DNA of 64,000 nt, from NCBI GenBank assembly GCA_013348725.1, contig CP054689.1:1042501-1106500 (forward strand), in the 5' to 3' direction. The stretch comes from Ectothiorhodospiraceae bacterium 2226 (GTDB taxonomy: Bacteria; Pseudomonadota; Gammaproteobacteria; GCA-013348725). Both the position numbers and the translations under genes were made by a program. Shown here one piece after another: positions 30,977 through 41,741 of this stretch; the first letter of the stretch is position 1; the number at the start of each line of letters is the position of its first letter. A model generated the notes under the pieces. The model was not told the DNA's origin. It made no database searches and saw only the letters and a list, made by a program, of their open reading frames with translations.

Positions 30977-33868
30977 TCAGGGCTCCATCAGCGTCTGCCA
31001 CACCCGGCTCACGGCCTCGCGCTCGGCGGCATACTCATCGGCCGGCACGACGGGAGGCAGCCCCTGCAGCGTCAGGCGGTGCAGGCGCGCGCGGAAGGTC
31101 CGGTAAGCGTCGCTGAGCAACTGGGCCTGTTCGGGCGGCAACAACCCCGCCTCGGCGAAGCCGGCCAGCAAGCGGATATTGTCCGTATAGCGCAGCAGGG
31201 CGGGATGCTTATGCGCCCATGACAGAACGCCGTATTGGACCATAAATTCGATATCCGCGATACCTCCGGCGCCTTGCTTGAGGTCGAAGCCCGCCGCCGC
31301 CGGCGCGGCCAACGCTTCGCGCATGCGGGCACGCATGGCGCGCACGTCCTCGCGCAAGGCCGCGGCGTCACGCGCGCGGCTCAGCACCTCGGCGCGCACC
31401 TTCCCGAAGCCGTCCGCGATCAAGGGATCGCCCGCAACCACCCGCGCCCGCACCAACGCCTGATGCTCCCAGGTCCAGGCCTCGCTGCGCTGGTACTCCG
31501 CTAGGGCGTCAAGCCCCGTCACCAGCAGCCCCGAGGCTCCGCTCGGGCGCAAGCGCAGGTCGACTTCGTACAACACGCCGGCGGCGGTGTGGGCGGTGAG
31601 TAGATGGATGATGCGCTGGCCCAGACGCGCGAAGAACTGGGCGTTGGGGATGGGCCGGTCGCCCTCGGTCAGGCGTGCGTCGTCGTCGCCCCCGTGCACG
31701 AACACGACATCGAGGTCGGAACCGTAGCCGAGCTCGATGCCGCCGAGCTTGCCGTAGGCCACGATGGCGAAGCCTTTGTCGCAGACCGTGCCGTCGGCGC
31801 TGCACACCGGGCGCCCGTGGCGGGCCACCAAGTGCCCCCAGGCAAGCTCCAGCACCTCGTCCAGCACCACTTCGGCCAGCCAGGTGAGGTGATCGCTGAC
31901 CACCATCAAAGGCATGGCGGCGGCGACGTCGGCCGCCGCCACGCGCAGGGTCTGCGCCTGCTTGAAGTGGCGCAGCGCGTCCATGCGCTGCTCCAGGTCC
32001 TCGGGGTCCAGCCGCGCCAGGCGCGCGCGCAGCTCGGCGGCCATGGCCGCCTTGTCGGGCGGCGCGTACAGGGCACGCGGATCGAGCAGCTCGTCCAGCA
32101 GCAGCGGGTGCTGGGCGAGCAACGACGTGACCCAGGAACTCGCGCTGCACAGGCGTACCAGCTGCGACAGCGCCATCGGATTCTCGACCAACAGGGCGAG
32201 GTAGGCGGTGCGCTGCGCGATTACCTCGATCAGGTGCACCACCCGGCCGAGCGTCCGGTCGGGCTCCTCTGCCTGGCCGACCGCGCCGATCAGCAAGGGC
32301 ATGAGGCGCTCCAGGCGCGTGCGGCCGCGCCCGCTCAGACTGCGGCCGGTGTGTCCCTCGCGCAGTCCGGTGAGCCGCGCGCGCGCCGCAGCGGGATCGG
32401 CGAACCCTGCCGCCTGCAGGGCGCTCTCGGCCGCCGCCGGCTCGAGCGTATCGAGCCACACGCCGGCCAGATCGAGTTCGTCGGCTTCGGCGTGCCGTGT
32501 CTGCGGCGCTTCGAACACCTGGGCGAACTGTTCGTGCACGCGGCCCCGATGACTGGCCAACTCGGCCGCGAAGGCCTCCCAGCTCGCGTAGCCCATGCCG
32601 TAGGCGAGCCGCGCCCGCCCCTCGGGGTCCTGCGGCAGCGCGTGCGTCTGCTGATCGGCGAACTGTTGCACACGGTGTTCAGTGCGGCGCAAGAAGCGAT
32701 AAGACGCGCGCAAAGCCTCGGCCACATAGTGCGGCAGGTAGTTAAGGGCGGCCAAACGCTCCAGGATCACCAGTAGGCTGCGCTCCTGCAGCTCCGGCTC
32801 GCGGCCGCCGCGGATCAACTGAAACGCCTGGGCGATGAACTCCACCTCACGGATGCCGCCCGCCCCGAGTTTCACGTTCTCGTCCATGCCCTTGCGCCGC
32901 ACCTCCTGGTTGATGAGCTGCTTCATCTCACGCAGGGATTCGAAGGAGCCGAAATCGAGGTAGCGGCGATAGACGAAGGGGCGCAGCAACGCCATGAGCT
33001 GGCGCACGTCCTCGGGGTCGCCGGTGAGCGGGCGCGCCTTCAGCATCGCGTAGCGCTCCCACTCCCGGCCGTGGACCTGGTAGTACTGCTCCAGGGCGTC
33101 GAACGAGAGGGCGAGCGGGCCGCTGTCGCCAAACGGGCGCAGCCGCACGTCGACGCGAAACACGAACCCCTCCGGGGTCGGCTGACTCAGCAGGCCGATC
33201 AGGCGCCGCCCCAGGCGGGTGAAGAACTCCTCGTTGGCGCGCGCGCGCCCCGGCCCGCCCCGCGTCTCACCCTCCTCCGGATAGGCAAAGATAAGGTCGA
33301 CGTCGGAGGAGAAGTTCAGCTCGCCGCCGCCCAGCTTTCCCATGCCGAGCACCACCATGTGCTGCGGCCGACCGCCGGCGTCGCACGGCGTACCGAGCTC
33401 GGCGCACTGCCAGCGGTACAGACGCGCCAGCGCCGCGCCGATGGCGGCATCGGCGAAGGCCGACAGCGCGGCCACGACCTCCTCGAGCGGCGCCACGCCG
33501 GCGATATCGCGTAACGCGAGCTGCATCCACACCCGCCGCCGCGCCCGGCGCAGCGCCTCGCCCAGCTCGGCCTCGCCCCTCGCCTCGTCCGGCACGCCTT
33601 GCAAGGCCTCGGCCAAGGCGGCCTGCACCGCTTCCGGCGTGACCGCCTCGCGCAGCACTCCCTGCGCCTCCCAGCGCGCCACCAGTGCCGGCTCGCGCGC
33701 GAGGCCTTGGGCGACAAAGTCGCTGACGGCCAGTGCGCGCACCAGCGCGGCGGCCAGCGCAGGGTCCTGTGGCCAGGCGGCACCCCGCTCAGACAGCTGT
33801 TCTTGTACCCGGCGCACGCGGGCCTGCAGCGTGGCCGGCAGGTCTTCAGGAAGGGTCGGATCGGACAT
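30977..33868 (-). CDS. glnE: bifunctional glutamine synthetase adenylyltransferase/deadenylylase
   Basis: Controls glutamine synthetase by adding and removing AMP. With 963 residues it contains the duplicated nucleotidyltransferase: first GMGKLGGGELNFSSDVDLIFAY, second YGKLGGIELGYGSDLDVVFVH, each with the GS/SSDxD metal motif. The ATG at 33868 matches the family start region; the in-frame ATG at 33967 lies in the groEL terminator. No strong ribosome site is visible. Confidence 0.96.
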   Translation of the reverse strand: MSDPTLPEDLPATLQARVRRVQEQLSERGAAWPQDPALAAALVRALAVSDFVAQGLAREPALVARWEAQGVLREAVTPEAVQAALAEALQGVPDEARGEAELGEALRRARRRVWMQLALRDIAGVAPLEEVVAALSAFADAAIGAALARLYRWQCAELGTPCDAGGRPQHMVVLGMGKLGGGELNFSSDVDLIFAYPEEGETRGGPGRARANEEFFTRLGRRLIGLLSQPTPEGFVFRVDVRLRPFGDSGPLALSFDALEQYYQVHGREWERYAMLKARPLTGDPEDVRQLMALLRPFVYRRYLDFGSFESLREMKQLINQEVRRKGMDENVKLGAGGIREVEFIAQAFQLIRGGREPELQERSLLVILERLAALNYLPHYVAEALRASYRFLRRTEHRVQQFADQQTHALPQDPEGRARLAYGMGYASWEAFAAELASHRGRVHEQFAQVFEAPQTRHAEADELDLAGVWLDTLEPAAAESALQAAGFADPAAARARLTGLREGHTGRSLSGRGRTRLERLMPLLIGAVGQAEEPDRTLGRVVHLIEVIAQRTAYLALLVENPMALSQLVRLCSASSWVTSLLAQHPLLLDELLDPRALYAPPDKAAMAAELRARLARLDPEDLEQRMDALRHFKQAQTLRVAAADVAAAMPLMVVSDHLTWLAEVVLDEVLELAWGHLVARHGRPVCSADGTVCDKGFAIVAYGKLGGIELGYGSDLDVVFVHGGDDDARLTEGDRPIPNAQFFARLGQRIIHLLTAHTAAGVLYEVDLRLRPSGASGLLVTGLDALAEYQRSEAWTWEHQALVRARVVAGDPLIADGFGKVRAEVLSRARDAAALREDVRAMRARMREALAAPAAAGFDLKQGAGGIADIEFMVQYGVLSWAHKHPALLRYTDNIRLLAGFAEAGLLPPEQAQLLSDAYRTFRARLHRLTLQGLPPVVPADEYAAEREAVSRVWQTLMEP

Positions 33869-33933
33869 GGGAGAGAGCTTACGGCGCCGCGCGGGCGGCG
33901 CCAAGCACGGGCGGGTCATGCAGGCGGAAAAAG

Positions 33934-33959
33934 AAAAGCCCCGCCGAGGCGGGGCTTTT
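33934..33959 (-). terminator. intrinsic terminator of groEL
   Basis: AAAAGCCCCGCC pairs with GGCGGGGCTTTT over a two-base loop, followed on the minus strand by TTTTC and TTTTT. It lies 22 bases after the groEL stop. Confidence 0.9.
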
Positions 33960-33980
33960 CGGTGCACCGGGGTGCGCGGC

Positions 33981-35666
<1,686 letters not shown>

Positions 35667-35957
35667 TTAGCCTTCGATGACGCCCATGATGTCTTCTTCG
35701 CGCATCACGAGCAGCTCTTCCCCGCTGATCTTCACTTCGCTCCCGGCGTACTTGCCGAACAGCACCTTGTCACCGGGCTTGACGTCGAGCTTGCGCACCT
35801 CGCCGTTCTCCAGGATCTTGCCATTACCCACAGCGACAACCTCGCCCTGAGCCGGCTTCTCCTTGGCCGTGTCCGGAATCACGATGCCGCCCGCGGAGGT
35901 GCGCTCTTCCTCCATGCGGCGAACGATCACGCGATCATGCAACGGACGAATGTTCAT
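35667..35957 (-). CDS. groS: co-chaperonin GroES
   Basis: 10-kDa cap of GroEL. 96 residues: [14 protein letters not shown], the mobile loop around [16 protein letters not shown] and the ending [10 protein letters not shown]. The ATG at 35957 is preferred over the one at 35975 by family length. The upstream operator is a perfect CIRCE. Confidence 0.99.
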   Translation of the reverse strand: MNIRPLHDRVIVRRMEEERTSAGGIVIPDTAKEKPAQGEVVAVGNGKILENGEVRKLDVKPGDKVLFGKYAGSEVKISGEELLVMREEDIMGVIEG

Positions 35958-36020
35958 TATCCTCTTTCTCCCCAAAGCAGAGTGGAAACGTGAGTCACGA
36001 GGGCGCCCAGCTGTCGCTTG

Positions 36021-36047
36021 TTAGCACTCACTCGTTACGAGTGCTAA
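36021..36047 (-). promoter_or_regulatory. CIRCE operator (HrcA site) upstream of groES
   Basis: TTAGCACTC - nine bases - GAGTGCTAA, an exact match to the CIRCE consensus with the standard 9-base spacer. It ends 64 bases before the groES start. This indicates that HrcA represses groESL here, unlike the sigma-32-only control of enteric bacteria. hrcA itself is not in the window. Confidence 0.95.
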
Positions 36048-36147
36048 TAATACCCAGGGTCAACCGAGAGTCAAGCGTCTCCCGGTGCGGGTTTTGAACG
36101 CCGGCACAGTCAGTTAGGACAGGGGCTGGGAAGGGGCGTCGGCAGGG

Positions 36148-36585
36148 CTAGCGATCGTCTTCGCGGCGGAACTGGCCCTCGATGGTGCGCGGGCCGGAAC
36201 GCCCCGCCGGGCGCTGCCACACGCCGGCCAACACCCGCCCCATCGCCCACAGCACCAGCGCGCGACGCGTGACCGGCAGCAGGCAGAGGAAGCCGATCGC
36301 ATCGGTGACGAAGCCCGGCGTCAGCAGCAAGGTCCCGCCGACCAGCAGCACCACCCCCTCCAGCATGGCCTGGGCAGGCGCCTCGCCGCGCATCAAGGCC
36401 GCGCGCACCCGCAGAAACGTCGCAATGCCTTGATAGCGCAGCATCACCGCGCCGAGGAGGGCCGTGAATACCACCAGGAAGACCGTCGGCCAGGCGCCGA
36501 TGATGCCGCCGACCTGGATCAGGACGTAGATCTCGACCAGGGGAACGATGAGAAACAGTAGAAACAACGCACGTAGGGATCGCAT
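36148..36585 (-). CDS. fxsA: FxsA family cytoplasmic membrane protein
   Basis: 145-residue inner-membrane protein with three to four spans: an N-terminal FLLFLIVPLVEIYVLIQVGG and a TPGFVTDAIGFLCLLP segment characteristic of FxsA, then a charged C-terminus. In E. coli overproduction of FxsA lessens phage T7 exclusion by the F plasmid; its normal job is not known. The ATG at 36585 follows the family start MRS(L). It lies next to groES, a common arrangement. Confidence 0.88.
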   Translation of the reverse strand: MRSLRALFLLFLIVPLVEIYVLIQVGGIIGAWPTVFLVVFTALLGAVMLRYQGIATFLRVRAALMRGEAPAQAMLEGVVLLVGGTLLLTPGFVTDAIGFLCLLPVTRRALVLWAMGRVLAGVWQRPAGRSGPRTIEGQFRREDDR

Positions 36586-36656
36586 CCCGCCAGTATAAGG
36601 GGCGGGGCGGGGGCGCGCCCATTGTGCGGCCGCGCGGGGGACGTTAATGTTCGAAC

Positions 36657-36986
36657 ATGGACGAAACAACGACCCATCTACTCGTACTGACCACCTGCCC
36701 GGACCGCGACAGCGCGCGCCAGGTGGCCGACGCCCTGGTCGCACAACGCCTCGCCGCCTGTGTGAACATCGTGCCGGGACTCGAGTCGGTGTACCACTGG
36801 AAGGGCGCGGTCGAGCGTGACGAGGAACTGCTGCTGGTGATCAAGACCCGCGCGGATCGGTACCCTGCCGTGGAAGCCGCGGTGTGCGAGCAGCATCCCT
36901 ATGAACTTCCCGAAGTTATCGCAGTCCCAATGGCCAGAGGGCTGCGCCCCTACCTTCGCTGGATCGACGACAACCTGGACCAATAG
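36657..36986 (+). CDS. cutA: divalent-cation tolerance protein CutA
   Basis: 109-residue trimeric protein linked to copper tolerance. Motifs: TTCPDRDSARQVADALV, RLAACVNIVPGLESVYHWKG and HPYELPEVIAVP. It is 4 bases upstream of dsbD, as in E. coli. Confidence 0.95.
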   Translation: MDETTTHLLVLTTCPDRDSARQVADALVAQRLAACVNIVPGLESVYHWKGAVERDEELLLVIKTRADRYPAVEAAVCEQHPYELPEVIAVPMARGLRPYLRWIDDNLDQ

Positions 36987-36990
36987 AACG

Positions 36991-39360
36991 ATGACGAAAG
37001 CGTACCACTGGCCCTGGCGGGCCGTGATGGCGGTGCTGTGCCTGGTGCTAGCGACGGGATTCGCGGCGGGTGTCGGTGCCCAGGAAGACGAGCTGCTCGA
37101 CCCGGATGAGGCGTTCGCGCTCGAGGTCGAGGCCGTGGATGCCAATACGGTGCGCGCGACCTGGACCATCGCGGACGGCTATTACATGTACCGCGAGCGC
37201 TTCAAGTTCGAGACCGACACCCAGGGCGTGCGGCTCGGCGAGCCGAACATCCCACCGGGCAAGGTCACCACCGACGAGTTCTTCGGCGAGGTCGAGACCT
37301 ACCGCAACAGCGTTGCGGTGGAGATCCCCGTCGAGCGCGAGCAGGGTGCGTCCGACACTTTCACGCTGCTGGCCACCTCCCAGGGCTGCGCGGACCTCGG
37401 GGTCTGCTACCCGCCGCATCGCCAGGAGGTCGAGGTCACGCTCGCGGCCGCCGACGGCGCGGCCGCGCCGCGCGCCCCGCCCGCCGCGGCAGAGACGCCC
37501 GCGCAGACCCAGCCCCAGCAGCGCAGCAATCCCCTCGCCGCCCTGAGTCGCCTCGGCGACCGCCTCGGCCTCCAGAGCCAGGACGATTTCCTCGATCCCG
37601 ACGACGCCTTCCGCTTCACCGTGCAGCCCGACGGTGATGCGCTCGTCGTGGACTTCCAGATCGCGGACGGTTACTACCTCTACCGCGAGCAGTTCAAGTT
37701 CAACCTGAAGGACGCCGATGGCGCGCGCCTCGGCGAGCCGCAGCTGCCCGAGGGTAAGGCGAAGGAAGACGAGTTCTTCGGCAAGACCGAGGTCTACTAC
37801 AACGCCGTGCAGGTGCGCCTGCCGGTGCAGGGCGCCAGCTCCGCCGACGCCGCGTTGCTGGAGGCCACCTTCCAGGGCTGTGCCGACGCGGGCATTTGCT
37901 ATCCGCCCATGACGCGCGAGGCGCGCGTGGACCTTGCCGCGCTGACCGGCGAGGCGCCCGCGGCACAGGCGGCCCCGGCGCAGCCGACCACGCCCGCGCA
38001 GGCCCCGGCCGCGGCACCAGCGGAGACCGACGCGCCGCCGCTTTCGGAACAGGATCGCATCGCGGCTAGCCTCGCCGACGGGCGCCTGTGGCTCAACGTG
38101 CTGGTGTTCTTCGGCCTGGGCCTGCTGCTCGCCTTCACGCCGTGCGTGTTCCCGATGATCCCCATCCTGTCCAGCATCATCGCCGGGCAGGGCGCCACCA
38201 TCACCACGCGGCGCGCGTTCACCATGTCCCTGGTGTTCGTGCTGGCCATGGCCGTCACCTACACCATTGCCGGCGTGCTGGCCGGCCTGTTCGGCGCCAA
38301 CTTGCAGGCCACTTTCCAGAACCCGTGGATCCTCGGCACCTTTGCGCTGATCTTCGTGCTGCTGTCGCTGGCCATGTTCGGCTTCTACAACCTGCAGCTG
38401 CCGAGCGCCCTGCAGAGCAAGCTCGCCGAGGTCAGCAACCGCCAGCAGGGCGGCACTCTGGTGGGCGTGGGGATCATGGGCTTCCTGTCGGCGCTGATCG
38501 TCGGGCCGTGTGTGGCGGCGCCGCTGATGGGCGCGCTGATCTACATCGGCCAGACCGGCGACGCGGTGCTTGGCGGGGCGGCACTGTTCGCCATGAGCCT
38601 GGGCATGGGCGTGCCGCTGCTCGCCATCGGCACCTCGGCCGGCAAGCTGTTGCCCAAGGCGGGGCCGTGGATGGACGCCATCAAGGCGGTGTTCGGCGTG
38701 CTGCTGCTGGCGGTGGCGATCTGGCTCGTCGAGCGTGTGCTGCCGGCGACCGTGGCGCTCCTGCTGTGGGCCTCGCTGTTCATCATCGCCGCCATCTACA
38801 TGGGCGCCCTGGAGCCGATCCGCGAGGGCGCCTCGGGCTGGCGGCGCCTGTGGAAGGGCATCGGCTGGTTGCTCATCCTCTGGGGCGTGCTGATGCTGAT
38901 CGGCGCGGCCCTGGGCGGGCGCGGCGACCTGCTGCAGCCCATGCGCGACGTCGGCTTCGCCGGCGGCGGCGGCGCGGCCGTCCAGGCCCAGCAGGTCGAG
39001 TTCCAGAAGGTCAAGAGCGTGGAGGACGTGCAGCGCGCCGTCGCCGCCTCGGCACAGGCCGGACGCCCGGTGATGCTGGACTTCTACGCCGACTGGTGCG
39101 TGGATTGCATCCGCATGGAACGCACCACCTTCCGCGATCAGGGCGTGATCCAGGCCATGTCCAATTTCACGCTGCTGAAGGCGGACGTGACCGCCAACGA
39201 CGCGCAGGACCGCGAACTGCTGCGCCACTTCGGCCTGATCGGCCCGCCCATGATGCTGTTCTTCGACAGCAACGGCGAGGAGATGCGCAACTACCGCGTG
39301 GTGGGCTACATGGACGCGGCTAACTTCCGCCCGCACCTGGAGCGCGCCGCGCAGCGCTGA
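36991..39360 (+). CDS. dsbD: thiol:disulfide interchange protein DsbD with duplicated N-terminal domain
   Basis: Carries electrons from cytoplasmic thioredoxin across the inner membrane to periplasmic DsbC/DsbE. It has a signal peptide (about 1-30), then two DsbD-alpha domains (about 33-145 and 195-315), each with its own cysteine pair (QGCADLGVCYPP and QGCADAGICYPP), an Ala/Pro/Gln linker between and after them, eight membrane spans with Cys near 383 (FTPCVFP) and 507 (GPCVAAP), and a C-terminal thioredoxin domain with CVDC (703-706). At 789 residues it is about 200 longer than usual because of the extra alpha domain. Confidence 0.94.
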   Translation: MTKAYHWPWRAVMAVLCLVLATGFAAGVGAQEDELLDPDEAFALEVEAVDANTVRATWTIADGYYMYRERFKFETDTQGVRLGEPNIPPGKVTTDEFFGEVETYRNSVAVEIPVEREQGASDTFTLLATSQGCADLGVCYPPHRQEVEVTLAAADGAAAPRAPPAAAETPAQTQPQQRSNPLAALSRLGDRLGLQSQDDFLDPDDAFRFTVQPDGDALVVDFQIADGYYLYREQFKFNLKDADGARLGEPQLPEGKAKEDEFFGKTEVYYNAVQVRLPVQGASSADAALLEATFQGCADAGICYPPMTREARVDLAALTGEAPAAQAAPAQPTTPAQAPAAAPAETDAPPLSEQDRIAASLADGRLWLNVLVFFGLGLLLAFTPCVFPMIPILSSIIAGQGATITTRRAFTMSLVFVLAMAVTYTIAGVLAGLFGANLQATFQNPWILGTFALIFVLLSLAMFGFYNLQLPSALQSKLAEVSNRQQGGTLVGVGIMGFLSALIVGPCVAAPLMGALIYIGQTGDAVLGGAALFAMSLGMGVPLLAIGTSAGKLLPKAGPWMDAIKAVFGVLLLAVAIWLVERVLPATVALLLWASLFIIAAIYMGALEPIREGASGWRRLWKGIGWLLILWGVLMLIGAALGGRGDLLQPMRDVGFAGGGGAAVQAQQVEFQKVKSVEDVQRAVAASAQAGRPVMLDFYADWCVDCIRMERTTFRDQGVIQAMSNFTLLKADVTANDAQDRELLRHFGLIGPPMMLFFDSNGEEMRNYRVVGYMDAANFRPHLERAAQR

Positions 39361-39366
39361 GCGACC

Positions 39367-39410
39367 CGCCTCCGGCACCGGCCCACGCCGGTGCCGGAGG
39401 CGTCTTTCTC
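39367..39410 (+). terminator. terminator after dsbD
   Basis: A perfect 16-base-pair stem, CGCCTCCGGCACCGGC with its complement and a CCAC loop, ending at 39402 and followed by TCTTTCTCC. It starts six bases after the dsbD stop. Confidence 0.8.
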
Positions 39411-39496
39411 CCCTTCCCCGCTGGCGGCTATGGTAGGCTGACGCGCCCGCGTCTCGCGGTTGCCAAGTCTAAGCACAACGACCCAGCGCGCACGCG

Positions 39497-40282
39497 ATGA
39501 CCCTCTTTCTTTACCTCATGATCGGCGCTCTGGCGGGCACCTTGGCGGGCCTGCTCGGCGTCGGCGGCGGCTTGGTGGTGGTACCGGCACTGGCCTTCCT
39601 GTTCGCCGCGCAGGAGGTCGATGCCGGGGTGATCATGCACCTCGCGCTCGGCACCTCGCTGGCCACCATCGTGGTCACCGCCGCCTCCTCAAGCTATGCC
39701 CATCACCGGCGCGGCGCCGTGTTGTGGGACGTGGTGGCCCGCCTGACGCCGGGCCTCGTCGTGGGCGTGTTTGTCGGCGCCCTGATGGCCGATCACCTGC
39801 CGACGCGGGCCCTCACCGTCATCGTGGGCCTGTTCGCCCTCAGCGTGGCGGCACAAATGGCCTTCGGCGCGCCGCCCAGACCGCACCGCACCCTGCCCGG
39901 CACGGGCGGCCAAGTGGGCGCCGGCGCGCTCATCGGCGGCGTGTCGGCATTCGTCGGTATCGGCGGGGGCTCGCTCACCGTGCCCTACCTCGCCTGGTGC
40001 AACATCGCCCTGCAGCGGGCGGTCGCCACCTCGGCCGCATGCGGCTTGCCCATCGCCCTGGCGGGCGCCTTGGGCTACATGGCGGCCGGGCGCGGCGCCG
40101 AGGCGCTGCCCGCCGGGAGCACGGGCTATGTCTACTGGCCGGCGTTTATCGGCATCGCGTTCACCAGCCTGCTGTTCGCACCGCTCGGTGCCCGCTTCGC
40201 GCATGCGCTGCCTACCCGCATCTTGAAGCGAGTGTTCGCGCTGGTACTGGCCCTTGTGGGGCTGCGCATGCTGCTGTGGTAA
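39497..40282 (+). CDS. sulfite exporter TauE/SafE family permease
   Basis: 261-residue polytopic membrane protein with about seven to eight spans and two repeats of the GxxAGxxxGLLGVGGG/GGVSAFVGIGGG glycine pattern typical of TauE/SafE. Members export sulfite, sulfoacetate or other anions; which one here is not known. It is the only gene between the dsbD terminator and the helicase gene. Confidence 0.88.
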   Translation: MTLFLYLMIGALAGTLAGLLGVGGGLVVVPALAFLFAAQEVDAGVIMHLALGTSLATIVVTAASSSYAHHRRGAVLWDVVARLTPGLVVGVFVGALMADHLPTRALTVIVGLFALSVAAQMAFGAPPRPHRTLPGTGGQVGAGALIGGVSAFVGIGGGSLTVPYLAWCNIALQRAVATSAACGLPIALAGALGYMAAGRGAEALPAGSTGYVYWPAFIGIAFTSLLFAPLGARFAHALPTRILKRVFALVLALVGLRMLLW

Positions 40283-40426
40283 CACAATCGCACGCCGGCC
40301 CCCTGCCGGCTCTGTTACAATGGCGCCCGCGGCGACCTCAAATACCTGCCCCGCCGCGCAAATCTTCCCGTATCGATAAGGCTGGCGCCGGGCGGGCGCG
40401 GGCCGACTTTTGTCTCTAGGAGTGCT

Positions 40427-41695
40427 ATGAGCTTTTCCGAACTCGGCCTGTCCCCCGCGATCGTGCGCGCCGTCAATGAACACGGCTACACCACCCCGAC
40501 GCCGATCCAGCGCCAGGCCATCCCTGCCGTGCTGGGCGGCGGCGACCTGCTCGCCGGCGCCCAGACCGGCACCGGCAAGACCGCCGGTTTCACGCTGCCC
40601 ATCCTGCAGCGCCTGAGCGACACCCCGCGCGCCGGGCGCCGCCACGTGCGCGCCCTGATCCTCGCCCCGACGCGCGAGTTGGCCGCGCAGGTGGAGGAAA
40701 GCGTGCGGGTGTACGGCAAGCACGTCGCGCTGAAGTCCATGGCCATGTTCGGCGGCGTGGGCATCAACCCCCAGATCCAGCGCCTGCGCAGCGGCGTGGA
40801 CATCCTGGTGGCGACGCCGGGGCGCCTGCTCGACCACGTGCAGCAGGGCACCTTGGACCTCTCGCACGTCGAGATTCTGGTGCTGGACGAGGCCGACCGC
40901 ATGCTCGACATGGGCTTCATCCACGACATCCGCAAGGTCCTGGCCCTGTTGCCGCCCCGGCGGCAGAACCTGCTGTTCTCCGCGACCTTCTCCGACGAGA
41001 TCAAGGCGCTCGCCGACCGCCTGCTCGACAGCCCCGCGATGATCGAGGTGGCGCGCCGCAACGCCGCGGCCGAAACCGTCGAGCAGAAGGTCTATCTGGT
41101 GGACCGCGACAAGAAGCGCCAGCTGCTGGCCGAATTGATCCGCCAGCACAATTGGCACCAGGTGCTGGTCTTCACCCGCACCAAGCACGGCGCCAATCGC
41201 CTGGCCGAACAGCTCGGCAAGGACGGCATTCCCGCACTGGCCATCCACGGGAACAAGAGCCAAACGGCGCGCACGCGCGCGCTCACCGAGTTCAAGGCGG
41301 GAACGCTACAGGTGCTGGTGGCGACCGACATCGCGGCGCGCGGCATCGACATCAGCGAACTGCCGCACGTGGTGAACTTCGAGCTGCCGAACGTGGCCGA
41401 GGACTACGTGCACCGCATCGGGCGCACCGGCCGCGCGGGCGCCGAGGGCGAGGCAACCTCCCTGGTCTGTGTGGACGAACATAAGCTGATGGCCAACATC
41501 GAACGCCTGCTCAAGCGCGAGTTGCCCAAGCTGGTGCTACCGGGCTTCGAGCCGGACCTCAACGCCCAGCCCGAACCCATCCCCAACGGCCAGAATCGTG
41601 GCGGGCGGCGCCCCGGTCCGGGCCGCGGCGGCCGTCCCGCCGGCCAGGCGGCGCCGCGCCGACCCGCGGTGCGCCGCGCCGGCGGTAACCGCTGA
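40427..41695 (+). CDS. rhlE: DEAD-box RNA helicase (RhlE-like)
   Basis: ATP-dependent RNA helicase of 422 residues. Motifs in order: Q motif near residue 25, AQTGTGKT (44-51), [33 protein letters not shown], and IGRTGRAG. A basic Gly/Arg/Pro-rich tail follows residue ~380, as in RhlE. AGGAG precedes the ATG. It ends at a GC hairpin facing the minus-strand propeller gene. Confidence 0.93.
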   Translation: MSFSELGLSPAIVRAVNEHGYTTPTPIQRQAIPAVLGGGDLLAGAQTGTGKTAGFTLPILQRLSDTPRAGRRHVRALILAPTRELAAQVEESVRVYGKHVALKSMAMFGGVGINPQIQRLRSGVDILVATPGRLLDHVQQGTLDLSHVEILVLDEADRMLDMGFIHDIRKVLALLPPRRQNLLFSATFSDEIKALADRLLDSPAMIEVARRNAAAETVEQKVYLVDRDKKRQLLAELIRQHNWHQVLVFTRTKHGANRLAEQLGKDGIPALAIHGNKSQTARTRALTEFKAGTLQVLVATDIAARGIDISELPHVVNFELPNVAEDYVHRIGRTGRAGAEGEATSLVCVDEHKLMANIERLLKRELPKLVLPGFEPDLNAQPEPIPNGQNRGGRRPGPGRGGRPAGQAAPRRPAVRRAGGNR

Positions 41696-41709
41696 GCCGA
41701 GGCTGAGGT

Positions 41710-41736
41710 GACGGCGGCAGCCGAACTGCCGCCGTC
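41710..41736. terminator. GC hairpin between convergent genes
   Basis: GACGGCGGCAG pairs with CTGCCGCCGTC over CCGAA. It lies between the rhlE stop and the stop of the opposing gene. No T-run; possible bidirectional terminator. Confidence 0.5.
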
Positions 41737-41741
41737 CCGGT

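Noticed and set aside
37048-39378. 776-codon minus-strand frame opposite dsbD
   Set aside because: His/Arg/Gln-rich shadow with no family pattern; the plus strand encodes clear DsbD domains.
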